Of a stretch of DNA of 13,427 nt, positions 1 through 6,299 are shown in pieces. This stretch comes from Methylacidiphilaceae bacterium. GTDB taxonomy: Bacteria > Verrucomicrobiota > Verrucomicrobiia > Methylacidiphilales > Methylacidiphilaceae. The number at the start of each line of letters is the position of its first letter. Position 1 is the first letter of the stretch. The notes beneath the pieces were generated by a model that did not search any database, was not told the origin of the DNA, and worked only from the letters and a program-made list of their open reading frames with translations. The position numbers and the translations under genes are program-made. The stretch covers positions 1 to 13,427 of the forward strand of contig JAQUAR010000015.1 of the NCBI GenBank assembly GCA_028687155.1. Direction: 5' to 3'.

Positions 1-90
1 ACCTATCCGGCCGAAGAGATCGCCCGACGAGTCGCCGCTTCCCAGCAGATCCTCCCGCCATCGCCGCACCCGCGGCCATCCATCCCATGA
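1..90 (+). CDS. C-terminal end of an unidentified protein (5' partial)
   Basis: Frame 1 is open from the window edge to a TGA at 88-90 and encodes 29 residues, beginning TYPAEEIARRVAAS and ending in a proline-rich tail. The stop overlaps the cysS start as ATGA, the same coupling pattern seen between the following genes, which suggests a real gene end rather than chance. The fragment is too short to assign to a family. The proline-rich tail could also be read-through of non-coding DNA, so confidence is modest. Confidence 0.45.
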   Translation, partial: TYPAEEIARRVAASQQILPPSPHPRPSIP

Positions 91-1484
91 CGCACTGCCG
101 CATCCCCCTTCATCTCTTCAACACCTTTTCACGAACCCTCGAAGAGTTTCGGCCGATCGCCCCTCCCAAGGTTCGTCTTTACGCCTGCGGCCCGACGGTC
201 TACGGACGCGCCCACATCGGAAACTTTCGCACCTTTCTCTTCGTCGACCTGCTCCGCCGGGTGCTCGCCCTCTTCGGGTTCGAGCCCGAGCAGGTCATGA
301 ACTATACCGACGTGGACGACAAGACCATCGCCGCGGCGCAGGCGGCATCCCTGCCTCTGCGCGAGCTTACGAGCCGATATATCGACCTCTTCGAGCAGGA
401 CCTGCAGACCCTCCATATTCTGCTGCCGGATCGGCGGCCGAAGGCGACCGACCATATCGGGCTCATGATTGCCCTGATCGAGAAGCTGCTCCAAAACGGG
501 CACGCCTACCGGGGAGAGGACGGCTCGGTCTACTTCCGGATCGACTCCTTCCCGGATTACGGGAGGCTCGCCCATCTCGATCGCCAGGGACTTCAGCCGG
601 GAGCGCGCATCGCCCAGGATGAATACGTCAAGGAGAGCGTCGGCGACTTCGCTCTCTGGAAGGCCTGGAAACCGGAGGATGGCGAGGTCGGATGGGACTC
701 CCCCTGGGGAAAGGGACGGCCCGGCTGGCATATTGAGTGCTCCGCAATGAGCATGCACTATCTCGGGGAAGAGTTCGACATCCACTGCGGGGGCAGCGAT
801 CTGGTCTTTCCTCATCATGAAAACGAGATCGCCCAGAGTCGCTGCGCCACGGGGAAAGAGTTTGTTCACCTCTGGCTCCACTGCAGCCACATGCTCGTAG
901 ACGGAGAGAAAATGTCGAAATCCCTTGGCAACGTCTATTCGGTGGCCGATGTCCTGGCCAAGGGATACAGCGGCCGCCATCTTCGGTTCCTGCTGCTCAC
1001 GGCCGCTCACTATCGCCAGACATTGAACTTCACATGGGAAGCGCTCGCGGCGGCCAAGGCCGCCGTCGGCCGAATCGATGACTGGCTGGCCCGCTGGCGA
1101 CAGCTCCCCGCCGAAAGATTTGCCGCCGCGACACCCGAAGGAGAACCGCTCTTGGCCTCTTTCTGCGGCTCTCTGGCCGACGATCTCAACCTCTCCGACG
1201 CGCTCGGCCACTTCTTTGAATTCCTCCGCGCAACCAATCGCGCGCTGGATCTGGGCGCCCCCCTGCCGAACCTGCCGGCGCTCTGGCAAGCCGTCGACTC
1301 GGTTCTCGGCCTGGGGGAGCCGCTCGAAACCCCCTCCTCCCTCGTGCAGGAACTGGCCGACCGACGATCAGCCGCCAGAAGCCGGCGGGACTGGAAAGAG
1401 AGCGACTCCCTGCGCGAGGCGATCGAGAAAGAGGGCTGGACCGTTCGGGACACTCCGGAGGGGCAAGAGCTTCGGAGGAGATGA
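87..1484 (+). CDS. cysS: Cysteinyl-tRNA synthetase
   Basis: Cytoplasmic class I aminoacyl-tRNA synthetase that charges tRNA-Cys with cysteine using ATP. The 465 residues match the usual family length (about 460). The HIGH signature is HIGN at residues 43-46 and the KMSKS loop is exact at 275-279. The four zinc ligands that select cysteine are all present with the spacing known from the E. coli enzyme: C34 in YACGPTVYG, C218 in WHIEC, then H243 and E247 in FPHHENE. The C-terminal part is the helical anticodon-binding region. The ATG at 87 overlaps the preceding stop, and no Shine-Dalgarno sequence is visible before it, so translation is probably coupled. The gene ends inside the start region of tmk. 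Confidence 0.98.
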   Translation: MTHCRIPLHLFNTFSRTLEEFRPIAPPKVRLYACGPTVYGRAHIGNFRTFLFVDLLRRVLALFGFEPEQVMNYTDVDDKTIAAAQAASLPLRELTSRYIDLFEQDLQTLHILLPDRRPKATDHIGLMIALIEKLLQNGHAYRGEDGSVYFRIDSFPDYGRLAHLDRQGLQPGARIAQDEYVKESVGDFALWKAWKPEDGEVGWDSPWGKGRPGWHIECSAMSMHYLGEEFDIHCGGSDLVFPHHENEIAQSRCATGKEFVHLWLHCSHMLVDGEKMSKSLGNVYSVADVLAKGYSGRHLRFLLLTAAHYRQTLNFTWEALAAAKAAVGRIDDWLARWRQLPAERFAAATPEGEPLLASFCGSLADDLNLSDALGHFFEFLRATNRALDLGAPLPNLPALWQAVDSVLGLGEPLETPSSLVQELADRRSAARSRRDWKESDSLREAIEKEGWTVRDTPEGQELRRR

Positions 1485-2131
1485 TGCGAGCGGAGCCCCT
1501 TCGGTTCATCACCTTCGAGGGATCAGAAGGTGCCGGAAAATCGACCCAGATCCGGAGGCTCGAAGCCCGGCTGCTTTCCTTGGGAGAGACAGTTCTGACC
1601 ATCCGGGAGCCGGGAGGCACCCCTCTGGGAGAACGGCTGCGCCGGCTCCTCAAAGAGTCGTCCCCGGAACTTACCCTCTCCCCGGAATCCGAGCTTTTCC
1701 TCTTTTTGGCAAGCCGGGCGCAGGTCGTCCGCCAGACGATCCGGCCCGCCCTCGGCAGAGCTTCGTGGGTTCTTTCGGATCGCTTCAGCGACTCCACCCT
1801 CGCCTACCAGGGCGGTGGCCGCGGCTTTTCTCCCATTCTTCTTCGCTCCCTCAACGAGTTGGCCTGCGCGGGCCTCTCTCCCGGGATTACTTTTGTCCTC
1901 GACCTTTCCTTGTCGGAGGCGGCGGCGCGCATCGCCCAGCGCAAGCAGGAGAGCGCGCAGGGAGATCGGATCGAGGAGGAGCCACCGGAGTTCTTCGAGC
2001 GGGTCCGCAGCGCCTATCGCGATTTGGCTCGCCTCGAGCCCGATCGGATCCGGCTGATCGACGCCGGCCGTCCGGAGGACGAGGTCGCTGACGGCATTTG
2101 GGAGATCGTGAGCCATGTCTTTGGACTCTGA
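1484..2131 (+). CDS. tmk: Thymidylate kinase (dTMP kinase)
   Basis: Phosphorylates dTMP to dTDP with ATP, in the cytoplasm, for dTTP supply. The 215 residues are a normal length. Visible motifs are the P-loop GSEGAGKST at residues 13-21, REPGG at 41-45, the DRF motif with SDSTLAYQG at 99-110, and a LID segment near 149-165 with arginines and DRIE. No arginine in the P-loop combined with arginines in the LID is the E. coli-like type II arrangement. Two ATGs lie in tandem at 1481 and 1484. GGAGG at 1474-1478 is 5 nt before the second and only 2 nt before the first, so 1484 was chosen. Either start overlaps the cysS stop, and the 3' end overlaps holB by 17 nt. Confidence 0.97.
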   Translation: MRAEPLRFITFEGSEGAGKSTQIRRLEARLLSLGETVLTIREPGGTPLGERLRRLLKESSPELTLSPESELFLFLASRAQVVRQTIRPALGRASWVLSDRFSDSTLAYQGGGRGFSPILLRSLNELACAGLSPGITFVLDLSLSEAAARIAQRKQESAQGDRIEEEPPEFFERVRSAYRDLARLEPDRIRLIDAGRPEDEVADGIWEIVSHVFGL

Positions 2132-3041
2132 GACGATTCTCCTGCGCCTGCAGCATGCCTTGAGGTCCGATCGTCTCGCTCATGCCTATCTTCTGTTGGG
2201 AACAAGCTCTTCCCAACTCGAAGCGCTGGCGATGCGGATCGCTGCACTCCTGCTCGGGCCCCGTCCCGAGATCCAACCGGACTTCCACCTAGCCAGGGCC
2301 GAGTCGCGGCTGCGCCGGATTCCCATCGAGCGAATGCGGGCGCTCATGGAAATGCTCGCCCTCAAGCCCTATCGCAGCCGCTTTCGGGTCGCTCTGGTCT
2401 GCGATGCCGAACGGATGTGTCTCGGAGGGGGAGAAGCAGCAAACTCATTCTTGAAAACGCTGGAAGAGCCACCGCCAGATGTGGTGATCTTGCTCACCAG
2501 TACCCAGCCTCAGATGCTTCTGCCCACGATCTCCTCCCGCTGCATCCCGCTCACCGTTCAAGCGGACCCAGTGGCGCAGGAGCAGGCAGATCCGCAGGAA
2601 GCCCAGTTTCTCACCGACTGGTTCGCCGCCAACCAGGATCCCCTGCTGCGGGCCTTCCAGCGAGCAGCCATTCTGGAAACCGCGTTGCTGGAGATCCGCA
2701 AAGAGATCGAAACCGAACTGGGCGATGCCGACCAGAGCGAGCCCGAAGAGATCCGAACCGCCCTCGTCGAGTCGGCGGTCGATCTCCGGCGCGAACGTCT
2801 TTTGTCCAAGCTCGAGGAAGCGTATGCGAAAGAGCAGCGCCTCCGCGAAGCCGGCCCGCGGCCGGGAGGAGTCCCCGGGCGGGAAATCCGCCTCCTCGAG
2901 GAGCTGTTACGGGACCTTCGGGGAGGTCTCGATCCCTCGCTTGCCTATGCCCGGGCTTGCCTAGAGATCGAAGAGTCGACGAAGATGCATGGGTCCGACG
3001 CGAAGGAATCTTCATGGAAACCAAAGAAATTGCCGAGCTGA
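2115..3041 (+). CDS. holB: DNA polymerase III delta' subunit (clamp loader)
   Basis: An AAA+-fold protein of 308 residues resembling the delta' subunit of the replication clamp loader, which helps open the sliding clamp. The N-terminus has the typical RLAHAYLLLG strand. The position of the ATP-binding loop (GTSSSQLE, residues 29-36) lacks GK[ST], as expected for delta', which does not hydrolyse ATP, and unlike DnaX. Further family motifs are LVCDAERM at about 94-101, SFLKTLEEPPPD at 111-122 and ISSRC at 139-143, the SRC motif acting in trans on a neighbouring ATPase. No four-cysteine zinc module is seen. The C-terminal third is charged and poorly conserved. It overlaps tmk by 17 nt and accB by 28 nt. 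The tmk-holB pairing is common in bacteria. Confidence 0.93.
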   Translation: MSLDSETILLRLQHALRSDRLAHAYLLLGTSSSQLEALAMRIAALLLGPRPEIQPDFHLARAESRLRRIPIERMRALMEMLALKPYRSRFRVALVCDAERMCLGGGEAANSFLKTLEEPPPDVVILLTSTQPQMLLPTISSRCIPLTVQADPVAQEQADPQEAQFLTDWFAANQDPLLRAFQRAAILETALLEIRKEIETELGDADQSEPEEIRTALVESAVDLRRERLLSKLEEAYAKEQRLREAGPRPGGVPGREIRLLEELLRDLRGGLDPSLAYARACLEIEESTKMHGSDAKESSWKPKKLPS

Positions 3042-3463
3042 TCGAGTTGATGGCCAAAGGGAACCTCTCGGAGATCGAGGTAGAGCGGGAGGGCTTTCGC
3101 TTGCGGCTCCGGAAAGAAGCTCCACCGGTTGCCTCCCATCCGCACATGATCTATGCCTCCCCGACCTCGATCGTCGCGCCGGAAAAACCTAAGGAGTTGT
3201 CCGCTCCTTCGGTCGAGGCCTCCCGGGAAATCCGTTCCCCTATGGTCGGGGTCTTTTACCGGTCCCCCTCGCCCGATTCGGCCCCCTACGTCGACGTCGG
3301 TCAAGAGGTGCACGAAAACACGGTCGTCTGCATCATCGAAGCCATGAAGGTGATGAACGAGATCAAGGCCGAGATGCGCGGGGTCATCACCGAAGTCTTT
3401 GCCGAAAACGGCAAAGCCGTCGATTTCGACCGGCCCCTCTTTCGGGTCCGCCCCCTTCCCTGA
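3014..3463 (+). CDS. accB: Biotin carboxyl carrier protein of acetyl-CoA carboxylase
   Basis: Carries the biotin that transfers carboxyl groups from biotin carboxylase to carboxyltransferase, forming malonyl-CoA for fatty-acid synthesis. It has 149 residues. The N-terminal helix METKEIAELIELM is typical of AccB. A linker of about 35 residues follows, then the biotinyl domain from about residue 72 with SPMVGVFYRSPSP, and the biotinylation site EAMKVMNEI with biotin on K112. The ATG at 3014 was chosen because AAGGA at 3003-3007 lies 6 nt upstream and the family N-terminus begins exactly here. The reading frame is open further upstream, but only inside holB. The usual partner accC does not follow, so biotin carboxylase must be encoded elsewhere. 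Confidence 0.97.
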   Translation: METKEIAELIELMAKGNLSEIEVEREGFRLRLRKEAPPVASHPHMIYASPTSIVAPEKPKELSAPSVEASREIRSPMVGVFYRSPSPDSAPYVDVGQEVHENTVVCIIEAMKVMNEIKAEMRGVITEVFAENGKAVDFDRPLFRVRPLP

Positions 3464-3583
3464 TCTCTGTTCCAGCAGAGAACGATCCTTTCGATTCCGA
3501 ATCCACCACTTGCGTCTATTTTTCTCGTCAACGACTCTCTTTCCATGCTCGAGGACGACGCATCCCGCGAACGGGAGAGGATG
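3464..3583. other. Intergenic gap between accB and the hydrolase
   Basis: This 120-nt stretch holds a perfect 6-bp inverted repeat directly after the accB stop (TCTCTG at 3464-3469 and CAGAGA at 3476-3481, 6-nt loop). A short pyrimidine-rich stretch follows, but not a clean T run. It may weakly terminate the housekeeping operon. The rest is pyrimidine-rich and probably contains the hydrolase promoter, but no convincing -35/-10 pair was recognised. Confidence 0.3.
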
Positions 3584-4555
3584 ATGGAACCGGTTGATTC
3601 CCGTTCCACGGGCAAGACAGATCTTTGCGGTTCGCTGACCTCCTTCCTCGGCACGAGAAAGATGCTCCTGGCGGGAGTTGCCGTGATCGGGCTACTCGCT
3701 TCCCTTCTCGTCGGGCTCAAAGGGTATATCGATTCCCTCGCCCGGGTCGCGGTCACCGTCCCGCCCCACAGCTACTTGAGCATCACCCCCGCGCTGGCTG
3801 GCATCCCCTACGAGGAGTGGACGACGACCAGCGAGGACGGCGTCAAGCTCACAGCCTGGTTCATTCCCGCCGAAGAAGCCCCCCGCAAGCCCCCTCTCAT
3901 CGTGGTCCACGGCCTCGGCGCGAGCAAGGAGTTCCAGATCAACTATATCGTATTAGGCCACCGACTCGGCTTCCCCGTTCTGGCGATCGACCTCCGAGGC
4001 CACGGGAAGAGCGAGAAGACCATGACCACTCTCGGCTGGAAAGAGCCCCTCGATCTCAAGGCTTGGACGGACAAGCTGGGGAGCAAGGGCTACTCCTCCC
4101 CCTTGGTGTGGGGCACTTCTCTGGGGGCAGTAACCGCCCTGCGCTTCGTTTCCCAAGACCCACGCTGTAGCGGGGTCGTGGCGGACGCTCCCTTCGACAA
4201 CCTGCGTAACTCTCTGGCCGTCCATGCCCGGCTCTTCTTCGGCCTCCCCGCCTTTCCCTTCGTCAATCTCGTCTCCTGGGAGCTTGAGAGCCGCTACTCG
4301 CTCGATCCGAACAAGGTCGACTGCGTGGAAGCAGTAGAAAAGATCCACGTGCCCATCCTCATCCTCGCGGCAGAGGAAGACCGGAGGATGCCTGTGAGCG
4401 TCGTCCGAAAGATCTACGACGCCGCCTCCGAGCCGAAAAGGTGGTGGGTCATTCCCCACGCCTCCCACGAAGAGCGAACGTTCGCACCCGATTTCTGTCG
4501 GGTGGTGGGGGATTTCCTCGAATTTGCGGCGAACTATCCCGGACGGAAGCATTGA
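3584..4555 (+). CDS. Membrane-anchored alpha/beta hydrolase, Bem46/YfhR-like
   Basis: A serine hydrolase of 323 residues with unknown substrate. One hydrophobic segment at about residues 27-46 follows a short polar N-terminus, so it is probably an inner-membrane anchor rather than a cleaved signal. The catalytic domain starts near residue 80. Visible elements are the oxyanion strand LIVVHGLGAS (105-114), IDLRGHGKSE (135-144), the nucleophile elbow GTSLG with S179, the acid in AEEDRRMP (D266) and the histidine in HASHEE (H295). This order and the N-terminal anchor resemble the Bem46/YfhR group, which is an inference. ATGs occur at 3545, 3581 and 3584. The purine run GGGAG at 3573-3577 is best placed for 3584, and nothing like a ribosome site precedes 3545. 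The gene stands alone, 120 nt after accB. Confidence 0.85.
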   Translation: MEPVDSRSTGKTDLCGSLTSFLGTRKMLLAGVAVIGLLASLLVGLKGYIDSLARVAVTVPPHSYLSITPALAGIPYEEWTTTSEDGVKLTAWFIPAEEAPRKPPLIVVHGLGASKEFQINYIVLGHRLGFPVLAIDLRGHGKSEKTMTTLGWKEPLDLKAWTDKLGSKGYSSPLVWGTSLGAVTALRFVSQDPRCSGVVADAPFDNLRNSLAVHARLFFGLPAFPFVNLVSWELESRYSLDPNKVDCVEAVEKIHVPILILAAEEDRRMPVSVVRKIYDAASEPKRWWVIPHASHEERTFAPDFCRVVGDFLEFAANYPGRKH

Positions 4556-4886
4556 CACAAGGCTCGCGCCGACAAGAGCGAGCAGCCGCTCTGACTGCCG
4601 CCAAATACGGCTACATTCCATCCGAAAGCGTTAGTTGCCTCTCTTTGAGTGGATCCGCCCTTTGGACAAGATCACTTTCCCATTTACGGAAACGCGTCCG
4701 GGGCTTTTTCTTTGCCGCCACCCTCTTGGCGACCGAGAGAAACATTCCCGAAAATGTTCATTTACAGGAAAGTCTGTGGCATTCGGCGCGGCCGCTGCCA
4801 ATCCTCGCGGAGGAAATGGGCGCACAAGGCGGTGGCGAGCGGTTTTTCCGCTTGCGCGTCTTCTGGCGCGGCATGATCGTGACCAC
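4556..4886. other. 331-nt intergenic region before the first DUF29 gene
   Basis: No supportable gene was found here. Three structures can be seen. The first is a 6-bp hairpin at 4575-4592 (AGAGCG, 6-nt loop, CGCTCT) soon after the hydrolase stop, without a T tract. The second is a 6-bp palindrome at 4741-4758 (AACATT, CCCGAA, AATGTT) in a locally AT-richer patch. The third is a block at 4843-4886 repeated upstream of the second DUF29 gene. The DUF29 reading frame stays open back to a TTG at 4635, but that stretch shows no family similarity and has no ribosome site, so it is treated as non-coding. Confidence 0.5.
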
Positions 4887-5465
4887 ATGACGGCGAAGGA
4901 TCTCTACGAACGGGACTTATACGCCTGGACGCAGGAGACGGCGCGGCTCCTGCGGACGCGCCGCTTTAGCGAACTGGACCTAGAAAATCTCATCGAGGAG
5001 GTCGAGGACTTGGGAAGAACCGAGCGGCACATACTAAAAGGTCAGCTTGCGGCGGTGATGGAGCATCTTCTCTACATCGCCTATCTCGCAAGTGATCCGA
5101 AAAGGGATGGGCATGGATGGCGGTATGCCGTCGACCGGGCTCGGGGGGAAGCCCTCGATGTTCTGAATCAGAACCCGAGCCTGAAGCACAAGCTGCACGA
5201 GGTGATCGAGGCTGCGTATCGCAGCGCAAGGAAGAGCCTTATGGAAAAGGCGGAAATCATGCAGACGGAAGGGAAGATTAGCCGCGCGATCAGCAAGGAG
5301 GAGATTCCGCCTCGGTCTCCATGGACCGCCCGAGAATTGTTCGAGGAGGAACGCTATTTCACGCGCGCAGAAATCGAGCGGCTGGCAGAACGGATGGACC
5401 AACCTCCGAGCTATCGGATGTGACGTGTCTAACGGGAGCCCAGGCAGTAAGGCTGGCGGCCGCTT
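4843..5465. repeat. Direct repeat unit A (DUF29 copy 1 plus flanks)
   Basis: This unit aligns with 5628-6246 over its whole length, with the coding part gap-free up to the last few codons. Matching upstream flank: TTTCCGCTTGCG and CTTCTGGCGC occur at the same distance from both ATGs. Matching downstream flank: CGACGTGT/TGACGTGT, AGCCCAGGC and AGGCTGGCGG. Homology fades after CGCTT at 5465. The pair is best read as a tandem duplication with a 162-nt unrelated spacer. Confidence 0.85.
4887..5423 (+). CDS. DUF29 family protein, copy 1
   Basis: A soluble, mostly helical, highly charged protein of 178 residues with no membrane segment. It belongs to the DUF29 family (PF01724) by pattern: LYERDLYAWTQETARLLR at the N-terminus, LDLENLIEEVEDLGRTER at 30-47, MEHLLYIAYL at 58-67, a GW pair at 77-78, NPSL at 96-99, and SPWTARELF at 144-152 near the C-terminus. 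The molecular function of DUF29 is unknown and none is assigned. Such proteins are often present in several copies in cyanobacteria and other bacteria. The ATG at 4887 matches the aligned start of copy 2. No Shine-Dalgarno sequence is visible before it. The gene lies in a repeated unit of about 620 bp. Confidence 0.85.
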   Translation: MTAKDLYERDLYAWTQETARLLRTRRFSELDLENLIEEVEDLGRTERHILKGQLAAVMEHLLYIAYLASDPKRDGHGWRYAVDRARGEALDVLNQNPSLKHKLHEVIEAAYRSARKSLMEKAEIMQTEGKISRAISKEEIPPRSPWTARELFEEERYFTRAEIERLAERMDQPPSYRM

Positions 5466-5671
5466 GCCGCGGTGCCCTGCCGGTCGCCGTCGATGAGCCA
5501 AACGTCATGTCCGGCAGACGCTCGGCCAATCGCCGGATTTGCCGCGAGCGTTGCCGACCGCAAGAATCCTGTGCCACCTGTCCCCCCCTAATCTGAAAAC
5601 ACTCTGGCAAGTGATGATTCAACAGATTGTTTCCGCTTGCGGCTCTTCTGGCGCAGCATAATTGTGGATAC
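5424..5671. other. Spacer between the two DUF29 genes
   Basis: The first 42 nt (5424-5465) are repeat-unit tail shared with the region after copy 2. The last 44 nt (5628-5671) are repeat-unit head shared with the region before copy 1. The 162 nt between (5466-5627) are unique, and no gene, strong hairpin or recognisable promoter was found in them. Confidence 0.5.
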
Positions 5672-6246
5672 ATGACGATGCAGAAGCTCTACGACCGCGA
5701 CTTGTACGCTTGGACGCAGGAGACAGCCCAGCTCTTACGCAAGCGCCGCTTCGACGAGCTGGACCTAGAAAATCTCATTGAGGAGGTGGAGGACTTGGGA
5801 AGCAGCGAGCGGAGCAAGTTGGAAGGCCAGCTTGAGGCATTGATGGAGCATCTCCTCTACATCGCGTATCTCACCAGAGACCGGGAAAGGGATGGGTACG
5901 GATGGAGGCACACCGTCGAAGAAGCCAGGGACAAGGCTCTTCGCTTGCTGAAGAAAAACCCGAGTTTTATGCACAGCTTGGACGAGGGAATCGCTGACGC
6001 TTATCGTACCGCGACGAGAAGACTTCTGCGGAATGCCGAGGTGATGCACACGGAGGGCAAGATTAGCCGTGCGATCAGCAAGGAGGAGATTCCGCCTCGG
6101 TCTCCATGGACCGCCCGAGAATTGTTCGAGGAGGAACGTTATTTCACGCGCGCGGAAATCGAGCAGCGAACGCAGCGGATGGAGCCTCCGAGTGATCGGA
6201 AGCGACGTGTCCAATGAAGCCCAGGCCGCGAGGCTGGCGGTCGCTT
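5628..6246. repeat. Direct repeat unit B (DUF29 copy 2 plus flanks)
   Basis: Second copy of the unit at 4843-5465, offset by 785 nt at the head and 781 nt at the tail; a 3-nt deletion near the gene end accounts for most of that difference. A perfect 68-nt match to copy 1 lies at 6071-6138, corresponding to 5286-5353. No inverted repeats or target-site duplications mark the ends, so a transposon origin is not indicated. Confidence 0.85.
5672..6217 (+). CDS. DUF29 family protein, copy 2
   Basis: A paralogue of the preceding gene, 181 residues, soluble and helix-rich, function unknown. It aligns without gaps to copy 1 through residue 170, about 71% identical. Residues 127-164 are fully identical, whereas residues 81-126 are only about 46% identical. 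The family patterns LYDRDLYAWTQETA, LDLENLIEEVEDLG, MEHLLYIAYL and SPWTARELF are all present. The C-terminus is longer by RKRRVQ because the TGA used in copy 1 reads GCGACG here. An upstream in-frame TTG at 5627 would add 15 residues, but differences from copy 1 there are mostly non-synonymous, so the aligned ATG is preferred. No ribosome site is obvious. The gene converges on mobB-moeA, 82 nt away. Confidence 0.85.
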   Translation: MTMQKLYDRDLYAWTQETAQLLRKRRFDELDLENLIEEVEDLGSSERSKLEGQLEALMEHLLYIAYLTRDRERDGYGWRHTVEEARDKALRLLKKNPSFMHSLDEGIADAYRTATRRLLRNAEVMHTEGKISRAISKEEIPPRSPWTARELFEEERYFTRAEIEQRTQRMEPPSDRKRRVQ

Positions 6247-6299
6247 CGCTCTTCGCTCCCGAGATGAAAAAGAGTGCGGCACGTCTCGGTTCCTCCCTG
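6218..6299. other. Convergent intergenic region between DUF29 copy 2 and mobB-moeA
   Basis: This 82-nt gap separates two gene ends facing each other. Its first 29 nt are the tail of repeat unit B. Read on the minus strand, CCGAGA and TCTCGG flank a long loop containing CTCTTTTTC. It is too loose to call a terminator with confidence, although at least one terminator would be expected here. Confidence 0.35.

Noticed and set aside
129..1289. A 386-codon open frame antisense to cysS
   Set aside because: cysS carries all its catalytic and zinc motifs in the other strand; the antisense product resembles no family I recognise and has no plausible ribosome site.
3464..3481. Hairpin after accB as a rho-independent terminator
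   Set aside because: The stem is only 6 bp and no run of T follows directly, so it is noted only in the intergenic entry.
4575..4592. Hairpin after the hydrolase gene as a terminator
   Set aside because: The 6-bp stem is followed by GACTGCCGCC with no T tract.
4635..4886. Upstream extension of the first DUF29 protein to TTG 4635 (262 residues)
   Set aside because: The added 84 residues are not family-like, and most of the stretch has no counterpart at copy 2. Where the leader is shared, changes are mostly non-synonymous.
4843..6246. Transposon or integron origin of the DUF29 repeats
   Set aside because: No transposase, terminal inverted repeats, target-site duplication or attachment site is visible; a simple tandem duplication explains the pattern.
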